Shown: positions 17,745-26,221, counted from the stretch's first letter. The stretch is DNA of 51,726 bases from Rhodobacter sp. (GCA_022824145.1 JAJEAY010000091.1:1-51726), one strand, 5' to 3'. Translations and numbers: made by a program. Notes: a model not told the origin generated them from the sequence alone.

Positions 17745-18959
17745 TCAGGTTCCGATTACGTTGTGGTCCGGCCCGTATGGAAAGCCAGTGATGTTGGTCG
17801 CGCTGTCCTCGTCAACTACAAGGATGTCATGTTCGCGATACCCTCCCGCACCTGGCTGGTTTTCGGGAATCAGCAGCATGGGTTCCATGGAGATCACCAT
17901 GCCCGGTTCCAGAACCGTATCGATGTCCTCGCGAAGCTCCAGCCCGGCCTCGCGTCCATAGTAGTGGCCGAGGATTCCAAAAGAATGGCCATATCCGAAG
18001 GACCGGTATTGAAGGAGTCCTTCGTCATCGAAGAATCTGTTGAGCTCCGCGCAGATTCCCGAACATGCCGCCCCCGGTCTGATGAGCGAGATGCCAAGTT
18101 CGTGCGCCGCAACGTTCGCTTGCCAGATCCTGAGCGTTTCGGCATCGGGCTCACCGAGAAAGAGCGAGCGTTCGAGAGCGGTGTAGTATCCGTTGATCAT
18201 CGGAAATGCATTGAGACTCAGGAGATCGCCGGCTTCAAGCCGCCGGCCGGTAACAGGGTTATGTGCACCGTCAGTGTTGATTCCTGACTGAAACCACACC
18301 CAGGTATCACGATACTCCGCATCCGGGCAGGCGTCAGCGATCGCGGTTTCCATCGCGTCGCGCCCTGCCATCGCGACATCGATTTCGCGGACGCCCACGC
18401 TGATCGCCTCCTTAATCGCCCATCCTCCGATGTCCGCGATGCGGGCCCCTTCCCTGATGAGCGCGATTTCCGCAGGCGACTTGACCATCCGGAGCCGCAT
18501 CGCGTCCGGCGCGATGTCTGCAAGCCTGTCGATGCCCAGCACTTCGCGGCATTTCCGTTCGGCAGAAAGAGTCAGGTGATCTGCCTCGATTCCGAGCTGC
18601 CCGGGTGTGCCAATGAGGGACTTCACCGCACGCCAGAAGTTGTCGCGCTTCCAGTCCGTGTAGATGATGTTGTCCTCGATCGAGCGACGCCAGGGCTGGC
18701 CGGCATCGATGTTTGCCGAAATTGTCGTGCAGCGATCTTTGGTTACAACGCAGCCGTAGGGACGACCAAAGGCGCAATGAAGAAATCCGGAGTAGTAAGC
18801 GATGTTGTGCATCGACGTAAGCAGAACGATCGGAATGTCCCTTTGATCCATGACCGCACGAAGTCTTTCCAGACGTCCGGCATACTCTTCGGAAGCAAAG
18901 GGCAGTTTGGCCTTTTCGCCGTTTTCGAGAACAAAGAAGTCGGGGCGCATTCCCACCAT
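17745..18959 (-). CDS. creatinase (creatine amidinohydrolase), M24 fold
   Basis: A 404-residue enzyme expected to hydrolyse creatine to sarcosine and urea. It follows Pseudomonas creatinase from memory along its length: SMHNIAYYSGFLHCAFGRPY, SANIDAGQPWRRS, TWVWFQSGINTDGAHNPVT with the catalytic His at 233 (His232 in the Pseudomonas enzyme), GHSFGILGHYYGREAGLELR and PGAGGYREHD. The size (403 in Pseudomonas) also fits. Creatinases use the M24 pita-bread fold without a metal. AGGAG is eight bases before the ATG at 18959. A related M24 hydrolase with other specificity is less likely given the conservation. A sarcosine oxidase gene was not seen nearby. Confidence 0.88.
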   Translation of the reverse strand: MVGMRPDFFVLENGEKAKLPFASEEYAGRLERLRAVMDQRDIPIVLLTSMHNIAYYSGFLHCAFGRPYGCVVTKDRCTTISANIDAGQPWRRSIEDNIIYTDWKRDNFWRAVKSLIGTPGQLGIEADHLTLSAERKCREVLGIDRLADIAPDAMRLRMVKSPAEIALIREGARIADIGGWAIKEAISVGVREIDVAMAGRDAMETAIADACPDAEYRDTWVWFQSGINTDGAHNPVTGRRLEAGDLLSLNAFPMINGYYTALERSLFLGEPDAETLRIWQANVAAHELGISLIRPGAACSGICAELNRFFDDEGLLQYRSFGYGHSFGILGHYYGREAGLELREDIDTVLEPGMVISMEPMLLIPENQPGAGGYREHDILVVDEDSATNITGFPYGPDHNVIGT

Positions 18960-19067
18960 GGCAGTCTCTCCTCTGACCATCGCCCCGGCGTACAAGGCCA
19001 CGATCTCCCGGACCCGGACCACCGCCGGGGCAGCGACGCCATCGCTGCAGGCAGTCGGGAAAATAGG

Positions 19068-19362
19068 TCAACTCGTTCGTAAAGGCAATATGTCGGCGGC
19101 CTGAGCCTTGGAGTGCGCGGCCACGTATTCATCGAGATGCCGCGACAGGCAATCGATCACCGTGTCAGTTTCGAAATCCGGATCCTGCAGCGCCTCCTGA
19201 ACTTGTGAGGTGCGCCCATTTCGGAAGTTCGCGTGGAACACCATTGTTGTCAGCGACATATGGGCAGCAAGCGGCTGGCGAAATCCGAACGCCTTCGGTT
19301 CCCGACAGAAGCTCAACGTCACCCGCCGCAGCGAACGCAGTCAGGCGCTCGGTCGAGCCCAA
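19068..19362 (-). pseudogene. frameshifted gene fragment upstream of creatinase
   Basis: Two minus-strand frames seem to be parts of one sequence: 19362 to about 19300 reads STERLTAFAAAGDVELLSGTE, and 19300 to 19068 continues FHANFRNGRTSQVQEALQDP and CLSRHLDEYVAAHSKAQAAD to a stop. The switch falls near 19300. I cannot name the family. It lies about 110 bases upstream of the creatinase gene and abuts the inverted repeat at 19354, so an insertion probably truncated it. Confidence 0.35.
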
Positions 19363-19446
19363 TCACTCTAACACACTTAAGTCCGTGTCTTCCTTTCCTT
19401 CCGATTGGTTCCCTTCCCAGTCCTGCATGGCCGAATGGCGATGACG
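19354..19446 (+). repeat. inverted repeat, left copy (about 93 bp)
   Basis: The stretch from CGAGCCC to GATGACGG matches the reverse complement of 21287-21380. By eye about ten mismatches and two single-base gaps occur; blocks such as ACTTAAGTCCGT and CTTCCGATTGGTT are identical. Together the two copies bracket the PD-(D/E)XK gene. Similarity stops sharply at the inner side. They probably derive from the end of one insertion element. Confidence 0.75.
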
Positions 19447-19449
19447 GAC

Positions 19450-19625
19450 TGCGACAGGAACCTGACGCCTTCCCTGAGCTTTTGCGGTTCGGGCCTCCCG
19501 GACCAGGAAGCGCCGCCCCGGTCTCCCCGGCGCGCGAGATCAGCTCCCGGAAGTTGCTCTCGCGGTCGCAGACCATCACTACGCGAGTGTCCGTACAGGC
19601 GTGCGCGAGCCCCAGTCACGGGCAA
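19450..19625 (-). pseudogene. fragment of an IS4/Tn5-like transposase
   Basis: The minus-strand frame reads TDTRVVMVCDRESNFRELIS, then RAGETGAAL and a degenerate tail. IS4-family transposases carry, around the second catalytic Asp, T-R-x-V-x-V-x-D-R-E-x-D-x-x-E-L followed by a G-x-x-L-L-V-R strand; here the tail is corrupted and the rest of the protein is missing. It lies between the left inverted repeat and the PD-(D/E)XK gene and indicates decayed insertion-element DNA. Confidence 0.45.
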
Positions 19626-19629
19626 GGAC

Positions 19630-21006
19630 TTAGGTTTCTGGCATGAAGGAATCCGCCTCTTCGGAAATCGATTCCGGGGAAACGTCGGCAGAACCGGTTT
19701 TGTCTGCCCTGATCTTGGGTGCCGGTCTCTGCCATGCGACAAGCCCGGCCCCGTACCTGCCGTAGAACTCTGGAACGACCCGCTCCAGATCTGCAATGAA
19801 GTTCGACTGCTGGGTGAAGCGGGCACCCAGACGCTTCGATTCGAAGAGATGAAAAGATCTGGCTTCCAGGTGCTCTGTGCCGTCGTCGACGATTCCTGGG
19901 TCATCGCGCGGATCCGATACCGAATGCTGGGTCGATGCGGTTCGCCTGCTCCAGGAGACCCGCAGGTACAGATCGGTCACGTTGGCCTGCCTGATCTGGC
20001 GAAGGAGCCAGTTGACGCGCGCCTTGCTTGACTTCCTGTCTTCCGGCACACCCAAGGTCATCCCGACATCGATGCAGCGGCGCGCCAGATCGACCACGAC
20101 GTCGAGCGGAGCCGCAGCATCGGGAATCTCCAGGGAAACGGCAAGCTGCCTGTTGTCCCGCAAGTTAGCAAGATCGTCCTTCTGCCGCTGGGCCACGCTG
20201 CGCTGCTGGCTCCTCGGCAACCGCTGGGTGACACGGGTTTCGGTAAGGCGACTCAATGCCAGAGAAAGGTCGCGCGTTTCCTGGTGCCACGCCTCGATCA
20301 CCTTCGCCGCCTCATGCGAATTCGCCGACACGTCACCGCCCGCGGAAATCAGCCTGTTCAGATCTGTCCATTCCCTTGGCATGCGATCAAAGCCACGCAC
20401 GCCCGCACTTTCGTGTGCCAGAAAGCGCCGGAACTCGTTCAAGAGGACGAGTTGGTCATGATTGGCGACGGACTGCCGGCTGATCAGCAGGTCGGCGGTA
20501 GTGAGAACGTGCATCCAGGACCAATGGATAACCGGGATTCGCGAACGGCTCTTCCGAACCGCTTCCAGCGGATGTTCGGTCGGGGCCGTCGCGAACTGGT
20601 TGGAAATGGTGATGACGCAATCTATGCCGTTTTCCCTTGCCAGATTCCGGTATCTTTCTATCTGGTCGACGTCGAGTTCGCTGCTGCCTATCTTGGCCTC
20701 GACGAAGGCCTTCCATTCACGTTTGCCGGCGCGCAGAACGATCAGGCCATCAGGCCGATCGCGCGTGTCCTCAGAATTGCGGGCGGGCACGATCTCGGTG
20801 TAGCACTCGATCCTAGAGCGGGTGCCGACCCGCTGGCCGGCGCTGGCCAGAAGATCCCTTGCAAGCTCGTCGATCCTCGCCATGCAGGCCAGAAGGATCG
20901 CCGTCGTCCTTCCTTCCTTTGATGTGGTCGAGAGTACCGGAAACAGGCGGGCGGCCTCGCCCTGGCTCAGGAATGTTGGCAGCTTGTGGCTCACTTGAGT
21001 CCCCAT
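19630..21006 (-). CDS. PD-(D/E)XK nuclease-like protein with RecB-type QxxxY motif
   Basis: A 458-residue soluble protein. The N-terminal part carries what looks like a complete nuclease core: Glu71 (CYTEIVP), Asp86 (RPDGLIVL), Glu103-Ala-Lys105 (AFVEAKIGSS) and Gln115 to Tyr119 (QIERY), then VITISNQFA, which is the E...D...ExK...QxxxY order of RecB-like nucleases. The remaining 300 residues are helical and charged, with no recognised domain. The ATG has GAGG five bases upstream. The gene is intact, bracketed by the inverted repeats at 19354 and 21287, and close to transposase and DUF3883 debris. A role in defence or in phage or plasmid biology is inferred from this context only. Confidence 0.7.
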   Translation of the reverse strand: MGTQVSHKLPTFLSQGEAARLFPVLSTTSKEGRTTAILLACMARIDELARDLLASAGQRVGTRSRIECYTEIVPARNSEDTRDRPDGLIVLRAGKREWKAFVEAKIGSSELDVDQIERYRNLARENGIDCVITISNQFATAPTEHPLEAVRKSRSRIPVIHWSWMHVLTTADLLISRQSVANHDQLVLLNEFRRFLAHESAGVRGFDRMPREWTDLNRLISAGGDVSANSHEAAKVIEAWHQETRDLSLALSRLTETRVTQRLPRSQQRSVAQRQKDDLANLRDNRQLAVSLEIPDAAAPLDVVVDLARRCIDVGMTLGVPEDRKSSKARVNWLLRQIRQANVTDLYLRVSWSRRTASTQHSVSDPRDDPGIVDDGTEHLEARSFHLFESKRLGARFTQQSNFIADLERVVPEFYGRYGAGLVAWQRPAPKIRADKTGSADVSPESISEEADSFMPET

Positions 21007-21286
21007 CAGGGCCTCGAACAGCGCGAATGTCCTTACGGATCGTCAATAAATCCGTCCGGTAGCTCTGTGTCAACGACAATTGCTCGCGGTCCAGAAAGTC
21101 TCACGCAAGGACGGAATTCCACTCAAGGGAAGACCTTGTCTCTCTCACCTTTGCTGATCCTAGATGGATGCATTCTAGGTAAAGGGTGGGCAATGCAGCC
21201 TTCGCGGTCGCCCATTCCGGAACCTTCGTCTGGGCGACTGCAAAGGACCTCTGACAACTTTTCCTCGATCGACGGAACTTCTCATG

Positions 21287-21380
21287 CCGTTATCGCCATT
21301 CGGGCCATGCAAGACTGGGACGAGAACCAATCGGAAGGAGAGTAAGAAACGGACTTAAGTGTTTTAGATTGATAGGGTCG
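21287..21380 (-). repeat. inverted repeat, right copy (about 94 bp)
   Basis: Reverse-complement partner of 19354-19446 (see there). On the minus strand it translates in one frame as the tail LKHLSPFLTLLPIGSRPS, and a similar frame (HLSPCLPFLPIGSLPS) occurs on the plus strand in the left copy, so both may descend from the 3' end of the same element's coding or trailing sequence. Confidence 0.75.
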
Positions 21381-21424
21381 AGCCGGAGAATAGCGGGATC
21401 CAGCGCACGAACAAGCCACATCGC

Positions 21425-21641
21425 ATGGTGCCGACCAGGATGGCTTTGCCCGCAAACGCGATGGGTCTTGGGGAGGATCGGAGCTGCGCAGGCCATGACT
21501 TTATCCTGCTTCGAGCCCGACGGGCGATCACGCCTGATCGAGGTGAAGACAGCCAAGGGATGGGAACGAACGCTGTTGATTATTTCCCGCAGCCAGATTG
21601 CTGTGTCGGAAGAGCGCCGCGCCGCAAAGCAGTGTCCATGA
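21425..21641 (+). pseudogene. C-terminal remnant of a DUF3883 protein
   Basis: The plus-strand frame ending at 21641 contains FEPDGRSRLIEVKTAKGWER and then ISRSQIAVSEERRAA. This is the conserved end of DUF3883 domains (G-Y-D-I-L-S-F-E-P-D-G-R-x-R-x-I-E-V-K-T-T-x-G-x-x-x-T-P-F-x-I-S-x-N-E-L), itself a restriction-endonuclease-like fold often found in defence and DNA-processing proteins. The preceding G-H-D-F lies in a different frame, so a frameshift separates them, and the rest of the gene is gone. It is on the opposite strand from the PD-(D/E)XK gene, just outside the right inverted repeat. Confidence 0.6.
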
Positions 21642-21730
21642 TCCCTTTTTTTTGTGGAACAGAGGCTCCTGTCTGTTGAAACCACAGTTCTAAGCACCAA
21701 TGTTAATAGCTGTAACAATCGGCGCCGGCG

Positions 21731-22483
21731 ATGGAAGTTCTTGACAGACCCATAGAAGACAAATCCGTCCATGACCGCCTTGATGACCTGGCACGGCACT
21801 ATCGAGGAGGCAGCGAAAGAACGGTACGGATCATCAACTTGATGGGCGGGCAAATGGATGGCCTGCTTGACAGGCTTCCGTCCGCCATGCGTGACAATCT
21901 TGAAAGGGGCACTGAACATGCGCTGCATTTCGCGCTTGACGCAGCTGGGAAGTCCCGATCCGTAATCGGCGAAAGTCCAAGTTGGTTCACGACGGCCGCA
22001 AGTGCCACCCTAGGCGCCGCTGGTGGATTCGGTGGCATTCCTGGAACGCTGGCTGAGCTGCCGCTGACCACTACTGTTCTGCTGCACGGAATTCAGGGAG
22101 CTGCCATTGATCATGGATTCGACCCCACCGAAGACGGCATACGGTTCGAATGCATTCAGACCTTCTCATCATCGGGACCGCTAGAGCCTGACAGCGGCCG
22201 GGATATGGCATTTCTCTCGATTCGAACCGCAGTGACCGGTACCGCACTTCAGGCATTGATTGCACGGGTGGCACCGCGGCTTGGGGCTGTGCTGGGACAA
22301 AAGCTCGCTGCCCAGATGGCGCCGATTCTTGGCGCCGCCGCCGGAGCCGCGATCAACGTCGCCAATGCCAGCCACTACCGTAGGATCGCACATGTCCATT
22401 TCGGACTGCGGCGTTTGGCAATCGACGCCGACAGAAACCATGCCGAAATGGTCAGCGAACTTCGGAAACGGCTGCGGCACTGA
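21731..22483 (+). CDS. EcsC-family protein
   Basis: A 250-residue protein matching the EcsC family, common in Rhodobacterales and of unknown biochemical role (in Bacillus, EcsC is encoded with the EcsAB exporter). Recognisable parts are the glycine-rich hydrophobic core TLGAAGGFGGIPGTLAELPL near 95-115, which would span or insert in the membrane, and the later GAVLGQKLAAQMAPILGAAAGAAINVANASHYRRIA region near 185-225. The ATG at 21731 has no strong ribosome site. It stands alone after the nuclease and DUF3883 region; no EcsAB-like genes are adjacent. Confidence 0.75.
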   Translation: MEVLDRPIEDKSVHDRLDDLARHYRGGSERTVRIINLMGGQMDGLLDRLPSAMRDNLERGTEHALHFALDAAGKSRSVIGESPSWFTTAASATLGAAGGFGGIPGTLAELPLTTTVLLHGIQGAAIDHGFDPTEDGIRFECIQTFSSSGPLEPDSGRDMAFLSIRTAVTGTALQALIARVAPRLGAVLGQKLAAQMAPILGAAAGAAINVANASHYRRIAHVHFGLRRLAIDADRNHAEMVSELRKRLRH

Positions 22484-22859
22484 CAGCGTTTCCCTTCGGA
22501 TCCGCACAGCGATGCATCATTCCTTGGCACCCGAGTGGGTTCCAGCCTTAACCTGCCCGATTTGCAGCGCCGAACTTTCACCCTCCGACAAATGCGTCCC
22601 AGCGAATCAAAATACGCCTCTACAGTTGTGAAAATGCACCTGAAAACCATACGATCACTGCAGGAGAAACCCATGCAGCAAGACCATTGACAAGGAAAGA
22701 ACGTGGGCCTGGCCGGCTTTCCGGCCGTTCACCCGTAACCATTGGCGTCTGGAACCGATGTCCTTCCTGTTCGATCTCAATCCAGTCGATAAGGCATTCG
22801 TCCCCGAAGCCATTGATCGAAATTTCTGCAGTTGCCTCCGGCACAGCCTGTTGCGTTTG
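22484..22859. other. region without a confirmed gene; minus-strand frame open after an in-frame TGA
   Basis: On the minus strand, sequence downstream of the 39-codon ORF stays open in the same frame past its TGA for about 79 codons to a TAG at 22620, reading EATAEISINGFGDECLIDWI and EIEQEGHRFQTPMV. It could be translated from a GTG at 22844 or be the broken continuation of the small gene. A strong hairpin, GGCCGG-CTTT-CCGGCC, lies at about 22712-22727 without a T-run. The remaining part shows nothing. Confidence 0.3.
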
Positions 22860-22979
22860 TCAGCAGCTGTTTCTGGACAGGAGTTCGATCAGGCTCTTGC
22901 GCTTCGGTACTTCGCATCCACGGCATACCGCCGAGGTGTTCTCACGTCTCGTGCAACTCTCCTTGCAGGCCAACTGCAT
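22860..22979 (-). CDS. 39-residue cysteine-rich protein
   Basis: A short ORF 21 bases after the stop of the cytochrome b561 gene, same strand. GGAAGG lies six bases before its ATG, among the best ribosome sites in the window. The product has five cysteines, four of them in the first 22 residues (MQLACKESC, then CRGCEVPKRK), spaced C-x3-C-x9-C-x2-C, which could bind a metal or an iron-sulfur cluster, and ends in a Cys just before TGA. I know of no matching family. It may be a real small protein or the start of a gene interrupted by the in-frame TGA, since the frame continues open beyond it. Confidence 0.45.
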   Translation of the reverse strand: MQLACKESCTRRENTSAVCRGCEVPKRKSLIELLSRNSC

Positions 22980-23000
22980 CAAACACCTTCCAGTCCATCG

Positions 23001-23534
23001 TCAGGTTCTTCGGCTGCCGAACCACATGCGCTTGATCAGTCCGTCACCGAGAATGAACTGGTGATAGAGAAAGCCCGCAATATGGGCGAGAATGAGAGCT
23101 GTCAGCACATTCGCCAGAATCCCGTGAACGATGCGAGGCGGAAACGCATGGAAATCAGCAGGAAGCGGTTCTCCGGAACCGCCGAAAACAATGGCTGGCA
23201 AACCGGAAGCCATTGCAAGGGCAAGGCCCGAGGCGGCCATTGCGATCACTGTTAGATAAAGTCCCCAATGAACGACGATGGCGGCCGCGTTCAGCACCCG
23301 GCTGCCTGAATCGGCGCGGGACGGTCTCTCCGAACCCATCCTCACTACAAGCCGGATCAACATCAGTGCCAGAATTGCGACACCAGCTGTCATGTGTCCC
23401 CTCAATCCCATGATCTTGAATGGATCATCGTTCGGCATTGATGCAAGGAACACGCCCCCCATGACGAGTCCGAGTACGATCATTGCCGCCAACAGCCAGT
23501 GGAGCGTGACGAGGGCGGGATGGTAGCGGGTCAT
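23001..23534 (-). CDS. cytochrome b561-type di-heme membrane protein
   Basis: A 177-residue inner-membrane protein of the bacterial cytochrome b561 / b6-domain family. Four hydrophobic helices carry the expected heme-ligand histidines: VTLHWLLAA near 12, LRGHMTAGV near 47, VVHWGLYLT near 87 and LILAHIAGFLYH near 150-160. Such proteins pass electrons from quinol or superoxide-related donors, or to periplasmic partners. The ATG at 23534 has AAGG seven bases upstream and replaces a poorer TTG at 23552. The cysteine-rich small ORF follows it in the same direction. Confidence 0.9.
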   Translation of the reverse strand: MTRYHPALVTLHWLLAAMIVLGLVMGGVFLASMPNDDPFKIMGLRGHMTAGVAILALMLIRLVVRMGSERPSRADSGSRVLNAAAIVVHWGLYLTVIAMAASGLALAMASGLPAIVFGGSGEPLPADFHAFPPRIVHGILANVLTALILAHIAGFLYHQFILGDGLIKRMWFGSRRT

Positions 23535-23855
23535 CTGCGGGCCTTTCAACAACGAGCCCGATCAGCTCATCCGCTCACAAACGTAGAGACAATCCCACCG
23601 CCACGCAACCGGCTGGGCAAGGCAGCCTGGAATCAAACAATTGCAGCAGCATACTAAGGTGAAGTAGTTCTGATCGGGCTTCACACCTCTCCGCCGTGAG
23701 TTTCACGGTGGCTCCTGCCCGTTAATCCAGTCTGCAATGAAAGCCTTTGAATTTCAAGGCATTCCCGTGACAGGCACCTCCGTTGTCGGCGGTGGGACCA
23801 GCATAGAACAGGATTTACGAGGATCCGGCAGCATCACCAGCCGCCTCCGCCGCCT
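23535..23855. other. intergenic region between ptsP and the cytochrome b561 gene
   Basis: About 320 bases with no coding frame. It holds a 9-bp stem hairpin at about 23692-23712 (CCGCCGTGA-GTT-TCACGGTGG, one G-T pair) without a T-run. It should contain the promoter of the cytochrome gene and the end of the ptsP transcript, but I cannot place either site with confidence. Confidence 0.35.
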
Positions 23856-26102
23856 CTAACCCGCAAGCCAGGACTTCACTGCAGGCCGAACCGTCATGCT
23901 GCCGCTCGCGCAGGCATTTTCGATCACCGACTTTGCCTCGCCTAGATCTACCCGGCGCAGCAGATGCTTGACCGGCCCAATTGACGCCGGGCGCATGGAC
24001 AGTGACCGCAGGCCCATCGCGGCGAAACAGACGGCCTCGATCGGCCGGCCCGCGTCCTCGCCGCAGAAACTCAGCCTTGTCCCAGACTCGGCGCAGCGTT
24101 CGACAATGCGCTCCAGGAATGTCAGATAGCTGACATTCAGCGTGTCATAGCGGCGGCGCACCCGTTCGTTCTCCCTGTCCGCCGCGAAAAAGAACTGCTT
24201 GAGATCGTTGCCGCCGATTGAGATGAAATCCGCCATGTCGAAGAACTGGCGCGGCGCGAAGGCAAGGCTCGGCGTTTCCAGCATTGCGCCGATCTCGACC
24301 GTTTCCGGAAGGACATGGCCGAGGGAGGCCTCCCTCTCCAGCTCGCGATGGACGTGGTCGCGGCCCGCCTGGAATTCGTCGAACTGCGCCACGAACGGAA
24401 ACATCACCGTGAGCGGACGTCCTTTCGCCGCTCGGATCAGGGCCTGAAGCTGCATCCGCATCACCCCGGGTTTGTCCAGTCCCACCCGGATCGCCCGCCA
24501 GCCTAACGCGGGATTGGGTTCATCGGTCGGCTTCATATAGGGCAGAACCTTGTCAGAGCCGATGTCAAGAGTACGGAACTGGACTGGCTTGCCGTGGGCC
24601 GCGTCCAGAACCCGGGAGTAGATCGCCACCAGTTCGGAACGTTTGGGCATCTTGTTGCGGACAAGAAACTGCAGTTCCGTGCGGAACAGACCCACGCCTT
24701 CCGCGCCCGAACTCACCAACGAAGGCAGGTCAGCCATGAGACCGGCGTTCATGTGCAATTCGACTGTGGCACCGTCCTTGGTCTGCGCTGGCATCTCCCG
24801 AAGGGACACATACCGCTTCTGCGCTTCTGCCTGCATCGCTGATTTGTCGCGGAACGCGCTGACAATATTGTCATCCGGCCGCAGGTGGACCAATCCCCCG
24901 TCTCCGTCGACCAGTATGTGATCCTGATTCAGTGCCTCCGCTGTGATCCTGTCGGCATTCACCACCAGCGGAATGGCCAGGGCACGCGCTACAATGGCGG
25001 CATGGCTGCCGACAGACCCTTCCTCAAGAGCGATCCCGCGCAGGCTGCGGCCATAGTCGAGAAGCTCACCCGGCCCGATGTTACGGGCGACAAGGATCGG
25101 GTTTTCCGGCATCTCAGCACCGGTATCGATGCCCTGCCCAGTTAGGATCCGGAGAAGCCTGTTGGAAAGGTCATCCAAATCGTGCAGCCGTTCACGCAGG
25201 TAGGCGTCAGGCACGACCTGCATCCTTGCCCGGGCGGCCGACTGTTCCTTTTCGACAGCCGCTTCGGCGGACAGACCGCGCACGATGTCGTCCCTCATAC
25301 GTTTCATCCAACCGCGTGAATTCGCAAACATCCGATAGGCTTCCAGCACGTCGCGCTGGTCCTTTTCGGCAGGATTCACACTGCTGAGCATCTGATCGAC
25401 ATCGACCCGCAGCTGCTCAACCGCCTGTTCCAGCCGGGGCAGTTCCGCCTCGGGGTCGTCCGCGACCGGGTTGGCAACCACGACCCGGGGCTCGTGCAGC
25501 CAGACATAGCCTTCAGCCGTCCCTTCCTGTGCAGCTGTGCCCCTGAACAGTACTGCTCGCTGGTGAGGCGCTGACATCGCCTCGCCCTCTCCCACGAAAG
25601 CGCCAAGTTCAGCCATCTCCGCCAGAACCATCGCTACGACTTCAAGGGCGTAGACCTCGTCTTCGGAATAGACTCGCTTGTCTTTCGACTGAACAACCAG
25701 AACGCCAAGCGTCTCGCCCAGACGCTGGACCGGAATTCCCAGGAAACTCGAATAGAGTTCCTCGCCGGTCTCAGGCATGTAGCGGAATCCGCGGGTTGAC
25801 GGCGCCTCGGCGGTGTTCACCGGTTCAGCGGTCTTCGCGACGCGGCCGACAAGACCTTCGCCAACGCGAAGCCGGGTCTGGTGTACTGATTCGGGTTTGA
25901 GACCCTCCGTTGCGCACAGTTCCAGCGTATCGGAATCCCTGAACAAATAGATGGAACAGACCTCTGCGCCCATCGAATCCGCGATCAGGTGCGTGATTCG
26001 GTCAAGCCGAGCCTGGGCCGGGCCCTCCTCGGCCAGTGTGTCGCGCAGACGTCCAAGCAGCTTTCTGCTTTCGCCGCCGCTACGGTCAGCCATGCTGGCC
26101 AT
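23856..26102 (-). CDS. ptsP: phosphoenolpyruvate-protein phosphotransferase PtsP (enzyme I-Ntr)
   Basis: First enzyme of the nitrogen-type phosphotransferase relay: it autophosphorylates from PEP and passes phosphate to NPr and EIIA-Ntr, which regulate rather than transport. The 748 residues comprise an N-terminal GAF domain (about 20-165), a helical HPr-binding part (about 200-330), the swivelling domain with active His367 in EGSVGSHAAIVAR, and a C-terminal PEP-binding TIM barrel with Cys680 in LSFCGEDAGRP. The ATG at 26102 follows a GGGGA tract; a TTG at 26114 is less likely. It lies 120 bases after lysC, a common arrangement in Rhodobacterales, and may be cotranscribed with it. Confidence 0.95.
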   Translation of the reverse strand: MASMADRSGGESRKLLGRLRDTLAEEGPAQARLDRITHLIADSMGAEVCSIYLFRDSDTLELCATEGLKPESVHQTRLRVGEGLVGRVAKTAEPVNTAEAPSTRGFRYMPETGEELYSSFLGIPVQRLGETLGVLVVQSKDKRVYSEDEVYALEVVAMVLAEMAELGAFVGEGEAMSAPHQRAVLFRGTAAQEGTAEGYVWLHEPRVVVANPVADDPEAELPRLEQAVEQLRVDVDQMLSSVNPAEKDQRDVLEAYRMFANSRGWMKRMRDDIVRGLSAEAAVEKEQSAARARMQVVPDAYLRERLHDLDDLSNRLLRILTGQGIDTGAEMPENPILVARNIGPGELLDYGRSLRGIALEEGSVGSHAAIVARALAIPLVVNADRITAEALNQDHILVDGDGGLVHLRPDDNIVSAFRDKSAMQAEAQKRYVSLREMPAQTKDGATVELHMNAGLMADLPSLVSSGAEGVGLFRTELQFLVRNKMPKRSELVAIYSRVLDAAHGKPVQFRTLDIGSDKVLPYMKPTDEPNPALGWRAIRVGLDKPGVMRMQLQALIRAAKGRPLTVMFPFVAQFDEFQAGRDHVHRELEREASLGHVLPETVEIGAMLETPSLAFAPRQFFDMADFISIGGNDLKQFFFAADRENERVRRRYDTLNVSYLTFLERIVERCAESGTRLSFCGEDAGRPIEAVCFAAMGLRSLSMRPASIGPVKHLLRRVDLGEAKSVIENACASGSMTVRPAVKSWLAG

Positions 26103-26221
26103 AATGTTCCCCAACAGCTTTCGTCACGATGCTTAGACCATATGTCCAGATCGGAAGAAACGGAATTTACGTATGCACGGTCCGGTCTGACAGCCAGTCC
26201 GCCAAGCAACCTGATTCAGTC

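Noticed and set aside
22860-22862. TGA after the cysteine-rich ORF as a selenocysteine codon
   Set aside because: No SECIS-like stem-loop was evident directly after the TGA and no known selenoprotein motif surrounds it; a plain stop or nonsense mutation is simpler.
23692-23712. Hairpin between ptsP and cytochrome b561 as a terminator
   Set aside because: The stem is good, but no T-run follows on either strand, so intrinsic termination cannot be claimed.
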